DNA of 6,224 nucleotides. It comes from Bacteroidota bacterium. Lineage in GTDB: Bacteria; Bacteroidota; Bacteroidia; Chitinophagales; Chitinophagaceae. Of this stretch, positions 1-6,224 are shown in pieces; the stretch's first letter is position 1, and the number at the start of each line of letters is the position of its first letter. Both the position numbers and the translations under genes were made by a program. The DNA lies in the NCBI GenBank assembly GCA_023386395.1, contig JAEWJV010000123.1, positions 1-6,224 of the forward strand. Reading direction: 5' to 3'. The notes under the pieces were generated by a model. That model did not search any database. It saw only the letters and a list, made by a program, of their open reading frames with translations, and was not told the origin of the DNA.

Positions 1-1548
1 AGGCTTTCTTCTTGCCGCATACTGCGCATATTTCATCATCACATTGGCAATCTCTTTAGAATATGCTTCACCGAATGGTTTTGCTGCCCATTTCGTATAA
101 TAATCGTTCAGATTATCTTCATTCCAATTGTTTACATTATATGCATAATCTAAAAAAAATGAGATAGGAAATTCCATAGGTTTTAAATCACCCACATTCA
201 CCACCCATATTTGCCGGGCGCCATATTCATAGGCAAGATGCATTTGTTCCCATACCCTTGCAATATTGTTGGTGTTTATCCATTTATAATTTCTCGGCCC
301 GCCCACATAATCAAAATGATAGTAAATGCCATAACCACCTTTGCGCGGCTTATCATTTAAGTTCGGCAACCTGCGAATATTGCCCCAGTTATCATCGCAC
401 AGTAATAAAGTAACATCTTCCGGCACACGCATGCCCTGGTCATAATAATCCTGCACTTCTTTATATAATGCCCAATCCTGCGGTGTTTCGCTAGCAGGTT
501 TGCAGGTAACTTCTTCAATTATCTTTCTTTGATCTGCAACGATCTTTTCCAGTAAACTTATAGCTGTTCCCTTCGTCATTGGCATATCGCCATCGCCGCG
601 CATGCCAATGGTAACAATACTTTCATGATGATCCATGTTCTGAATGCCTTTCTTCCAGAATTCATCAAGCACAACTTTGTTGCTGTCGTAATTCCATTGG
701 CCTTTGCCATAGCGTTTCCATTCCTGCTGAGCACGCAGCATGGGCTCATGGTGCGATGTGCCCATAACAATGCCCCATTTATTGGCGAGGATTGGGTTCA
801 GCGTGTCGTCATCATTAAATGCATTGCCCCACATGGCGGGCCATAAATAATTTGCTTTTAAGCGAAGCAATAACTCAAACATGTGTTCATACATTAAATG
901 ATTAACGCCGCCGAATTTTTCTTTTGTCCATCCGCTGAAGGCAGGTGCTTCATCATTAATAAATATACCGCGGTATTTTACAGATGGCGATGGATAAGTA
1001 TAACTACCTTTTTTTACATATACTTCCGCTTTCTTTTTTGCCGGCACATCTGCCCACCAGTACCAGGGGGAAACGCCAATCTGTTCTGATAATGTAAAGG
1101 CACCATAAGCTGCGGCGCGTTTATCGTTGCCAACAATTACCAAAACATTTTTTATTCCTTTGATAGGATTGCTGATCGTTTGCAGTTTAAAAGCTTCCCA
1201 TTTATCTTTTATGGCATCAACATTTAATTTTTTTGTTTTTATTAGTTGATTGATTGTTGATGAACCGTTTATTGTTCCAATAATGATTATATTTTCTGCT
1301 GATGACGGCAATGAAGAAATTATTCCAGGCTTTTTTCCCGTTACCATTTCTATATCATGCTGTAATAAAGACGCCGCTTTATGTACGAGCCAGTCATCCT
1401 TTTTATCAATATATATGGAAGTAATTTGTGATGCTGCAACAATAGGAAAATCTGTTCCTGTATTTTTATCTGAAACAAAAGCCTGCGTATAGGAAGTAAG
1501 CGTAAAAGCAATTGCCGTACAGAGTAAAAAAATAAATTTAATCTTCAT
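1..1548 (-). CDS. Exported GH115 family alpha-glucuronidase, 3' end beyond window
   Basis: The reading frame is open from an ATG at 1548 down to base 1 (516 codons, no stop), so only the N-terminal part is here; GH115 enzymes are usually about 800-1000 residues. Residues 1-23 form a signal peptide (KIK, hydrophobic core, cleavage likely after TQA), so the enzyme should be periplasmic or surface-exposed. Residues about 25-190 fit the N-terminal alpha/beta domain, including a GNDKRAAAYGAFTLSEQIGVSPWYWW-like stretch at 140-165. From about 192 the catalytic barrel starts, with conserved blocks INDEAP (197-202), WPAMWGNAF (236-244), GTSHHEPM (263-270), MRGDGDMPM (316-324), CDDNWGN (384-390), YYHFDYVGGPRNY (409-421) and VNVGDLKPMEFP (450-461). 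The family removes glucuronic or 4-O-methylglucuronic acid side chains from glucuronoxylan and related glycans; substrate here is inferred. It is divergent from the gene at 1816. No Shine-Dalgarno sequence is visible, as is common in Bacteroidota. Family assignment is firm from remembered motifs, not from a search. Confidence 0.93.
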   Translation of the reverse strand, partial: MKIKFIFLLCTAIAFTLTSYTQAFVSDKNTGTDFPIVAASQITSIYIDKKDDWLVHKAASLLQHDIEMVTGKKPGIISSLPSSAENIIIIGTINGSSTINQLIKTKKLNVDAIKDKWEAFKLQTISNPIKGIKNVLVIVGNDKRAAAYGAFTLSEQIGVSPWYWWADVPAKKKAEVYVKKGSYTYPSPSVKYRGIFINDEAPAFSGWTKEKFGGVNHLMYEHMFELLLRLKANYLWPAMWGNAFNDDDTLNPILANKWGIVMGTSHHEPMLRAQQEWKRYGKGQWNYDSNKVVLDEFWKKGIQNMDHHESIVTIGMRGDGDMPMTKGTAISLLEKIVADQRKIIEEVTCKPASETPQDWALYKEVQDYYDQGMRVPEDVTLLLCDDNWGNIRRLPNLNDKPRKGGYGIYYHFDYVGGPRNYKWINTNNIARVWEQMHLAYEYGARQIWVVNVGDLKPMEFPISFFLDYAYNVNNWNEDNLNDYYTKWAAKPFGEAYSKEIANVMMKYAQYAARRKP

Positions 1549-1604
1549 GCAGTATACATTCAATTATAAAGGCCGGTATTAATAACCAATGACGGCTTAC
1601 TTAC

Positions 1605-1634
1605 CAAAAATCAGCAACGGGTTATGGCTTGCAA
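1605..1634 (-). promoter_or_regulatory. Candidate Bacteroidota-type promoter for the GH115 gene
   Basis: Read on the minus strand, a TTG (1634-1632) is followed after exactly 19 bases by GATTTTTG (1612-1605). The Bacteroidota consensus is TTTG or TTG at -33 and TAnnTTTG at -7, so the -7 element differs only at its first base. The start site would lie near 1598, leaving a leader of about 50 bases before the ATG at 1548. The pattern is short and A/T-rich sequence produces chance matches, so this is tentative. Confidence 0.35.
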
Positions 1635-1706
1635 CGCATCTGTTCCTGCAGGCAACCATTTAATAAACTTGTCTAACTGTTTAAAAAGGCAATGTAGTAA
1701 ATATAT

Positions 1707-1720
1707 TGTAACCGATTGCA
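1707..1720. promoter_or_regulatory. LacI-family operator in the divergent control region
   Basis: TGTAACCGATTGCA matches all ten fixed positions of the LacI/CcpA-class operator TGNAANCGNTTNCA, and its variable positions are also complementary (TGYAAYCGRTTRCA). With equal base frequencies a perfect match is expected about 0.006 times in a window of this size. It lies 95 bases before the ATG at 1816 and about 160 bases before the GH115 start, so one bound regulator could control both. No LacI-family gene is in the window, so the regulator is unknown. Confidence 0.7.
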
Positions 1721-1747
1721 TTAAATCTGAATTTTCTCCTATTTTAG
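1716..1747 (+). promoter_or_regulatory. Weak candidate promoter for the 622-aa gene
   Basis: A TTG at 1716-1718 is followed after 21 bases by TATTTTAG (1740-1747), one mismatch from the TAnnTTTG element of Bacteroidota promoters. If real, the -33 element lies inside the operator at 1707-1720, so repressor binding would block it, and the leader would be roughly 60 bases. The spacing is slightly long and the -7 match imperfect. Confidence 0.25.
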
Positions 1748-1815
1748 CAGGGGATTATTTGCATTCCAGGCCTTTCTGTAAAACAGCCATTTGCTTTTAT
1801 CTTTAAAACTTTTAT

Positions 1816-3684
1816 ATGAAACTGTTTGCCGTATTTGCTTTCACACTGCTATCTTCCTGCTGTGCTGCACAGCACTACAATAACTTTAAAGTATCTGTTT
1901 ATTGCCGTGCATATGAGGTTAGGCAAATGGGTGATACCAATAATTATTTAAAGCCGCTCTGGAATGAAATTTCAAGGCAGCTAAAGGTTGACAAAGTATA
2001 CCTTGAAACCCACCGCGACCTCATTGTAGTGAACCAGGATACATTAAATATTGCCAAAAAATTCTTTAAAGACAGGGGCATAGAAGTTGCCGGCGGAATC
2101 ACTTTAACTATAAGCGAACCTAACCGCTTTCAAACGTTTTGTTACAGTAACCCCGATGACAGGAAATGGGTAAAACATTTAAGTGAATACACGGCTAAAA
2201 ATTTTGATGAATTTATTCTTGATGATTTCTTTTTTACCAACTGTAAAGACGATGGCGCTATAAAAGATAAAGGCGACAGGAGCTGGACTCAATACCGCTT
2301 AAGCCTGATGACAGAAGCTGCAAAAAGCCTGATCGTTGATCCTGCAAAGGCGGCAAACCCAAAAGTAAAAGTGATTGTAAAGTATCCTAACTGGTATGAA
2401 CATTTTGCAGGCATGGGTTTTAATCTTGAAACAGAACCCAAAATTTTTGACGGCATTTATACAGGAACTGAAACAAGGGATGCCGTAACATCTGCGCAGC
2501 ATTTGCAGCCTTACCTCGGTTATAATATTATCCGTTATTATGAAAATATAGCGCCGGGCAAAAATGGTGGCGGCTGGGTTGACCCTTTCGCCAGTAATTA
2601 TGCTGACAGATATGCGGAGCAGCTCTGGATAACCTTGTTTGCAAAAGCCCGTGAACAAACATTATTTGATTTCAGAAGTATAACAAGGCCGATAGCTGCA
2701 ACCGACCGTGCCGCATGGCAGGGACAACATACCAGCTTTGATTATGATGAAATGATGCAGCCGCAGAATTATAATGGCGGTGCACCTGCAAGGCCAACAA
2801 CCATTGCAAGATTTGCCGGTTACACATTTGAAAAAGTGGATAAATTTTTAGGAGAGTTAGGAAACCCGGTTGGTATAAAAAGTTATAAGCCCTATCATTC
2901 TGTTGGTGAAGATTTTTTGCAGAATTTTTTGGGAATGATTGGCCTGCCAATGGATATGCGTCCTGAATTTCCTGCACAAGACAGTATTATTTTATTAACA
3001 GAAGAAGCAAAGTTTGATGATGAGATCGTTGATAAAATAAAAAAGCAATTGACCGATGGTAAAACAGTTGTGATAACATCAGGACTGCTTAAAAATATAC
3101 AGGATAAATTGAATGATATTGCTGAATTGCGTTATACAGACAGGAAAGCCATAGTGCAGGATTACACTGCGGGCACATTTCATTTGATACATGCCGATAA
3201 GCCCGTTCTTATTCCGCAAATACAATACATCACAAACGATTCATGGGAAATTGTTTCAGGCATCAGCGGCGATAATGGCTGGCCGATTTTGCATACGGCA
3301 GATTATTCGAAGGGCCATTTGTTTGTATTAACTATCCCGGATAATTTTTCAGACCTCTACAATTTGCCTGTTGAAGCATTAAATAAAATCCGCCAGGTTT
3401 TGGGCAGCAAACTCAATGTGCAGATTGAAGGCCCTTCCAAAATAAGTTTGTATGTATATGATAACAACACATTCATTGCTGAATCTTTTCTTGATACGGA
3501 AACAATAGTGAAAATTGTAACGCCCACATCATTTAGTACAATTACAGACGTGAATTCAGGCACAGTTATAAACGGTGAATTAAGAAAGCCCGGCTTTAGC
3601 TATACCGAGAAAAACCTGAGTGCAAAGAATGTCTACACATTTACACTGAAGCCTCATTCATTCAGGGTTTTTATAATAAAATAG
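1816..3684 (+). CDS. Exported 622-aa protein, putative glycoside hydrolase of unassigned family
   Basis: Complete gene. I do not recognise a named family. Residues 1-19 are an export signal; LSSC (12-15) could be a lipobox, but a normal cleavage after CCAA or CCAAQ is also possible. Residues about 24-300 read like an alpha/beta barrel: strands ending in acidic or aromatic clusters include VYLETHRD (61-68), GGITLTISEPN (93-103), FILDDFFFTNC (133-143), VKVIVKYPNWYEHF (184-197), FDGIYTGTETRD (211-222) and LWITLFAKARE (270-280). E64, D136, D137, E219 and D222 are candidate active-site residues. Residues about 388-425 (SIILLTEEAKFDDEI, then GKTVVITSGLL) look like a Rossmann/amidotransferase-like segment, and 530-622 like a beta-sandwich; this order resembles GH42-type enzymes, an inference from layout only. 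It is divergent from a GH115 gene and followed by a decayed copy of its own barrel core, which supports a role in glycan breakdown. The start is the ATG directly before the signal peptide; the leader is A/T-rich. Confidence 0.85.
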   Translation: MKLFAVFAFTLLSSCCAAQHYNNFKVSVYCRAYEVRQMGDTNNYLKPLWNEISRQLKVDKVYLETHRDLIVVNQDTLNIAKKFFKDRGIEVAGGITLTISEPNRFQTFCYSNPDDRKWVKHLSEYTAKNFDEFILDDFFFTNCKDDGAIKDKGDRSWTQYRLSLMTEAAKSLIVDPAKAANPKVKVIVKYPNWYEHFAGMGFNLETEPKIFDGIYTGTETRDAVTSAQHLQPYLGYNIIRYYENIAPGKNGGGWVDPFASNYADRYAEQLWITLFAKAREQTLFDFRSITRPIAATDRAAWQGQHTSFDYDEMMQPQNYNGGAPARPTTIARFAGYTFEKVDKFLGELGNPVGIKSYKPYHSVGEDFLQNFLGMIGLPMDMRPEFPAQDSIILLTEEAKFDDEIVDKIKKQLTDGKTVVITSGLLKNIQDKLNDIAELRYTDRKAIVQDYTAGTFHLIHADKPVLIPQIQYITNDSWEIVSGISGDNGWPILHTADYSKGHLFVLTIPDNFSDLYNLPVEALNKIRQVLGSKLNVQIEGPSKISLYVYDNNTFIAESFLDTETIVKIVTPTSFSTITDVNSGTVINGELRKPGFSYTEKNLSAKNVYTFTLKPHSFRVFIIK

Positions 3685-3687
3685 GAT

Positions 3688-3701
3688 TGCAATCGATTAC
3701 A
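3688..3701. promoter_or_regulatory. LacI-family operator just after the stop codon at 3684
   Basis: TGCAATCGATTACA is a second perfect match to TGNAANCGNTTNCA and extends to a 16-base near-palindrome at 3687-3702 (TTG, AATCGATT, CAA arms). It begins three bases after the preceding stop codon and precedes the decayed gene copy at about 3770-3950. It cannot control the start of the 622-aa gene from here in the usual way. It may be left over from a promoter of the lost gene or act as a distant second site for DNA looping with the operator at 1707. Confidence 0.65.
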
Positions 3702-3769
3702 AATTTTCGGTCAATAAAGTGGAATATCGTGTTGCAGCCTTATTGCTGTTATTTACAAATAAAGATTTA

Positions 3770-3950
3770 TAAAGACAGGGATATATAAATTACCCCGAAC
3801 CTAACTGCCCTCACTCATTTTGTTACGGCAACATAATAACGAGTAAAACATTTAATTAATGCACCGCAAAAAATTTTGATGAATTTATTCTTGATGATTT
3901 CATTTTACAAACTGTAAAAATGATGACGCTATAAAAAGATAGGCGCCAGA
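3770..3950 (+). pseudogene. Decayed partial copy of the 622-aa gene (codons about 84-155)
   Basis: This stretch aligns co-linearly with 2067-2280 of the intact gene. Matched blocks are 3770-3780 with 2067-2077, 3796-3826 with 2115-2145 (25 of 31 bases identical), 3843-3854 with 2170-2181, 3869-3901 with 2197-2229 (33 of 33 identical) and 3904-3950 with 2233-2280. Gaps of about 22 and 8 bases and two single-base losses break the frame. Read across the shifts, it still gives EPNCPHSFCYGN (parent EPNRFQTFCYSN), VKHL, TAKNFDEFILDDF and FTNCKNDDAIK (parent FTNCKDDGAIK). Several changes replace codons while keeping the protein motif, so this looks like an old paralogue rather than a recent local duplication. 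No start, signal peptide or C-terminal part remains. Similarity may extend weakly back to about 3710 (VNKV compared with parent VDKV), which I do not count. Confidence 0.85.
3869..3901 (+). repeat. 33-base direct repeat of 2197-2229
   Basis: Bases 3869-3901 are identical to 2197-2229 inside the intact gene and encode the core KNFDEFILDDF in the parent frame. The repeat is in the same orientation, 1672 bases apart. It is the best-kept part of the decayed copy. As a direct repeat it could also support recombination that deletes the intervening sequence. Confidence 0.9.
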
Positions 3951-3973
3951 AGCCGAGAAAATAAAAAAAGTTA

Positions 3974-3987
3974 CGTAATCGGTTGCT
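3974..3987. promoter_or_regulatory. Weak LacI-type operator-like site
   Basis: CGTAATCGGTTGCT keeps the central TAATCGGTTGC but differs from TGNAANCGNTTNCA at the first and last fixed positions (8 of 10). A match this good is expected about twice by chance in the window, so it is supported mainly by being near stronger sites at 3688 and 4107. Confidence 0.3.
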
Positions 3988-4106
3988 AAATCAAATAAAA
4001 TGTTATTTTTAACCACGAAAGCCGCTTTTTATTATAGAAACTTGATTGTTGCCGTAAGAAAAATTAGAATTAAATACAGCCTGTTTAAAGAAAAATTACG
4101 ATTTCT

Positions 4107-4120
4107 TGCAATCGGTTTCT
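4107..4120. promoter_or_regulatory. Probable LacI-type operator
   Basis: TGCAATCGGTTTCT matches nine of the ten fixed positions of TGNAANCGNTTNCA; only the last base differs. With equal base frequencies, about 0.2 such sites would be expected by chance in this window. It lies in gene-free sequence, 568 bases before the SusC start, with no intact gene close downstream that it would obviously control. Confidence 0.45.
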
Positions 4121-4514
4121 GTTTTGAGCCAAGAGAGAATTAAGCTGAGAAGTTGCCCGCTTTCCCGAAGATGTTGTTCCTAATAACAAATAATGGGCTT
4201 GCTTTTTATCATTTATGATATGTTCAATTATGTATAAATATTCCGCTTTTTTAAAAGTTGTACTACATATAAGAATAAGGTAATGCACTTGTAAGTAGCT
4301 GGAATATTAATTATTGACTTTTATTAAGTGGCATGCGTTACAGGCGAATGAAGCAAAATCAAACTGCTTTTGGTTAATAAATTTTTATTATTCAATTAGA
4401 AGCAATAAGGTTTTGTACTGTAAACATCCTCTATAAAAAATAGTAATTGTTTCACCAAATCTATACATCATGAATAAAACCTGACAACTGCAAATGAATA
4501 TTTCAAAATACTAA

Positions 4515-4605
4515 TAGCCGGCTAACCTGGACGAATACCTTCCTGGGTAGCATAATCCCAGCCTGGGTCCGGGTGAGTAAATAGCATATTCTAAAGCGGC
4601 TTTAG
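4515..4605. repeat. Cluster of short inverted repeats in a GC-richer patch
   Basis: Several palindromes lie close together: TAGCCGGCTA (4515-4524, perfect), CTGGG with CCCAG across a 9-base loop (4543-4561), CCCAG-C-CTGGG (4557-4567) and CTAAAG-CGG-CTTTAG (4591-4605). The patch is richer in G and C than the sequence on both sides and ends 83 bases before the SusC start. It could form structure in a leader RNA, bind a protein as DNA, or be a fragment of another element. There is no T-run after the stems, so a terminator is unlikely. Confidence 0.5.
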
Positions 4606-4656
4606 CCTTAAGAGAAAATATTCTAATCAAACAACAATGATTTAAAACTTATGTGC

Positions 4657-4670
4657 TTTTAACGATTGCA
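4657..4670. promoter_or_regulatory. LacI operator half-site before the SusC gene
   Basis: TTTTAACGATTGCA keeps the right half CGATTGCA exactly as in the site at 1707-1720, but the left half is degraded (8 of 10 fixed positions). It ends 18 bases before the ATG at 4689, a place where a bound repressor would block transcription. The match alone is not significant; position and the shared half-site are the support. No clear -7/-33 promoter pair is visible upstream of this gene. Confidence 0.3.
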
Positions 4671-4688
4671 CTCATTAAAAAACACTTT

Positions 4689-6224
4689 ATGCAAAATATC
4701 ACTACCAAACAGCTTTTTCTCAACAATCCATTTTGGATTAAACATTGTTTTTTATTTGTTTTTATTACCTGCTGCATAACATCATTTGCAAGAGATGTAA
4801 ATCATAAAAACCACCCAGCTTCTTCAGCTTTATTTACGGTAGCTGGTAAAGTAACCGATAGCAAAGGTGTTGGGCTCTCGGGCGCTACTATTACTGAAAA
4901 AGGAAAGTCGAATGCCACTGCAAGTGCCGCCGATGGTAGCTTTACTATCAATATTCAAGGCCAAACGGCAGTACTCGTAGTATCTTATGTAGGATATACA
5001 ATAAAGGAAGTACCCGTAAATGGCTCAACCAGTAATCTTGTTGTTGAACTTACTTCCCTGGATGCTTCATTGCAAACGATAATTGTGGTTGGGTATGGTA
5101 CGCAAAAAAAGCTTTCATCTACTGCTGCCATATCCACTGTAAAAGGAGAGGAACTGGCTGAAGCTCCGGTTGCCAATGTTTCAAATTCACTTGCCGGCCG
5201 GGTATCCGGTGTAATGATGAATGCAAACGGAGGCCGCCCCGGTGCTGATAATCCTGATATTTATATAAGGGGCATTGCCACAACCGGAAATTCCAACCCT
5301 TTAATTGTGGTAGATGGCGTTATTCGTAATAACATTAATGAGGTTGATCCCAATACTATTGCCTCTGTAACTGTTCTTAAAGATGCGGCCGCAGTTGCCC
5401 CTTATGGTCTTGGTGGTGCCAACGGTGTAATTCTTATTACAACAAAAAGAGGGAATGCATCTAAACCTACATTAACTTTTGGTGGCTATTATGGAGATCA
5501 GCAGCCTACCTATATTCCTAAAATGCTTAGCGCACAGGATTATATGCGGCTTCGTAATGAAGCTTACCTGAATGAAAATCCCGGCAGCTCAACTTTGCAA
5601 TTCTCCCAGGAATTGATTGATACATACGCACAAAAAAATGCTGAAGACCCTGATTTATATCCTATCAGTGATGCCTTGAATACTGTGGTGCAAATGCATG
5701 CGCCAATGGCCCAGGCCGATGTGCAGCTTCGTGGCGGTTCAAATAGTGTGAGATATTTTGCCGGCTTAAGTTATTTTAACCAGCAGGGCATGTTTGATCC
5801 TGTTGGATACCAGCGGTACAATTTCAATGTTAATCTTGATGTGGATGTTACTCCAACCACCCTCGTTTCTCTGTCATTAAATGGTTCTTATCAGAAGACC
5901 GATAATGTGGATGCTAACTCCAGTACGGATAACCTTTTCAGGGCTACTTATAAATTTATTCCCATAGCCAATCTTTTATACAGCAATGGTTATTGGGGTG
6001 AATTTGCAGGCAATGCGCCATTAGGCGTTTTAAATGCGGGTGGTTATTATTACAGAAATACTACAACCTTGCTGAGTACTATATCTATTGATCAAAAGCT
6101 ACCTTTTATAAAAGGTTTGAGCATTAAAGGAGCATTCAGTTACGACCCGTACAACTACTTTGAAAAGCAATGGCATAAACCTTTTATTTACTGGTCGCAG
6201 GATCTTACTACCACTCCATATGCT
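4689..6224 (+). CDS. SusC/RagA-type TonB-linked outer-membrane transporter, 3' end beyond window
   Basis: The frame is open from ATG 4689 to the last base (512 codons); the family is usually about 1000-1100 residues, so this is the N-terminal half. Residues 1-34 are a signal peptide with an unusually long N-region (hydrophobic CFLFVFITCCITSFA at 20-34). Residues about 49-121 form the carboxypeptidase-regulatory-like beta domain (VAGKVTDSKGVGLSGATI, then DGSFTINI). LDASLQTIIVVGYGTQKK (124-141) contains the TonB-box region. The plug follows, with NSLAGRVSGV (166-175), IYIRGIATTGNSNPLIVVDGV (191-211) and the SusC signature from VLKDAAA (229-235) through GANGVILITTKRG (243-255). After that, beta-barrel strands begin. 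The protein takes up oligosaccharides with TonB energy and normally pairs with a SusD lipoprotein encoded directly downstream, which would be outside the window. This is the only ATG before codon 176 and it precedes the signal peptide, so the start is secure; the leader is A-rich without a Shine-Dalgarno sequence. Confidence 0.96.
   Translation, partial: MQNITTKQLFLNNPFWIKHCFLFVFITCCITSFARDVNHKNHPASSALFTVAGKVTDSKGVGLSGATITEKGKSNATASAADGSFTINIQGQTAVLVVSYVGYTIKEVPVNGSTSNLVVELTSLDASLQTIIVVGYGTQKKLSSTAAISTVKGEELAEAPVANVSNSLAGRVSGVMMNANGGRPGADNPDIYIRGIATTGNSNPLIVVDGVIRNNINEVDPNTIASVTVLKDAAAVAPYGLGGANGVILITTKRGNASKPTLTFGGYYGDQQPTYIPKMLSAQDYMRLRNEAYLNENPGSSTLQFSQELIDTYAQKNAEDPDLYPISDALNTVVQMHAPMAQADVQLRGGSNSVRYFAGLSYFNQQGMFDPVGYQRYNFNVNLDVDVTPTTLVSLSLNGSYQKTDNVDANSSTDNLFRATYKFIPIANLLYSNGYWGEFAGNAPLGVLNAGGYYYRNTTTLLSTISIDQKLPFIKGLSIKGAFSYDPYNYFEKQWHKPFIYWSQDLTTTPYA

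Larger units (their letters stand above)
3951..4514. other. AT-rich intergenic stretch without a supportable gene
   Basis: No reading frame here has a convincing start, length or recognisable motif. The longest (minus strand, 4288-4085, 67 codons) has no family features. Two LacI-operator-like sequences lie at 3974-3987 and 4107-4120. I see no RNA gene, no clear rho-independent terminator and no mobile-element ends. Together with the decayed copy just before it, this looks like an eroding region where one or more PUL genes were lost. Confidence 0.6.

Noticed and set aside
576..1492. Small ORFs on both strands (576-770, 625-846, 898-1089, 1250-1492)
   Set aside because: They are shadows of the GH115 reading frame, which is open without a stop from 1548 to 1 and carries clear family motifs.
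1624..1806. Plus-strand 60-codon ORF between the two divergent genes
   Set aside because: It overlaps the operator and promoter candidates, has no recognisable features, and ends just before the start of the real gene.
2119..2132. CCTAACCGCTTTCA, 8 of 10 match to the LacI-type operator
   Set aside because: It lies inside the coding sequence of the 622-aa gene and matches this good are expected about twice by chance.
3685..3720. Possible rho-independent terminator after the 622-aa gene
   Set aside because: The palindrome at 3687-3702 has no loop and no T-run follows it, so it fits an operator better than a terminator.
4085..4288. Minus-strand 67-codon ORF with a GTTSSGKRAT stretch resembling a P-loop
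   Set aside because: The lysine is followed by R, not S or T, so the Walker A pattern fails; no other motif, no ribosome binding site, and it lies in decayed AT-rich DNA.
4381..4420. Weak resemblance to 2985-3020 of the 622-aa gene (AGAAGCAA and flanking A/T-rich sequence)
   Set aside because: The shared words are short, gapped and low in complexity; unlike the block at 3770-3950, no protein motif is kept.

Overview
The window looks like part of a carbohydrate-utilisation locus (a polysaccharide utilisation locus, PUL) from a Bacteroidota bacterium. The evidence is an AT-rich sequence, a SusC/RagA-type TonB-linked outer-membrane transporter with its typical N-terminal extension, exported carbohydrate-active proteins, A/T-rich leaders without clear Shine-Dalgarno sites, and a candidate Bacteroidota-type promoter. 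A Chitinophagaceae-like or related environmental lineage is my guess from style only; no phylogenetic marker is present.

Layout: (1) Positions 1-1548, minus strand, hold the first 516 codons of an exported GH115 alpha-glucuronidase whose 3' part runs off the left edge. (2) Positions 1549-1815 are a divergent control region with a perfect LacI-type operator. (3) Positions 1816-3684, plus strand, encode a complete 622-aa exported protein. I cannot assign it to a named family, but it looks like a barrel-type glycoside hydrolase followed by a Rossmann-like segment and a beta-rich tail. (4) Positions 3685-4688 are about 1 kb without an intact gene. They hold a second perfect LacI-type operator just after the stop codon, a decayed partial copy of the 622-aa gene (about 3770-3950), two or three weaker operator-like sites, and a palindrome-rich, relatively GC-rich patch (4515-4605). 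(5) Positions 4689-6224, plus strand, encode the first 512 residues of a SusC-like transporter that runs off the right edge.

How the parts may work together: SusC imports oligosaccharides across the outer membrane, the GH115 enzyme removes (4-O-methyl-)glucuronic acid from xylan-type chains, and the 622-aa protein may act on the same glycan. The repeated operator TGYAAYCGRTTRCA suggests that one LacI-family regulator, not in this window, controls several of these genes.

The most interesting points are the unassigned 622-aa enzyme candidate paired with GH115, the fossil paralogue directly behind it, and the operator set linking the transcription units.
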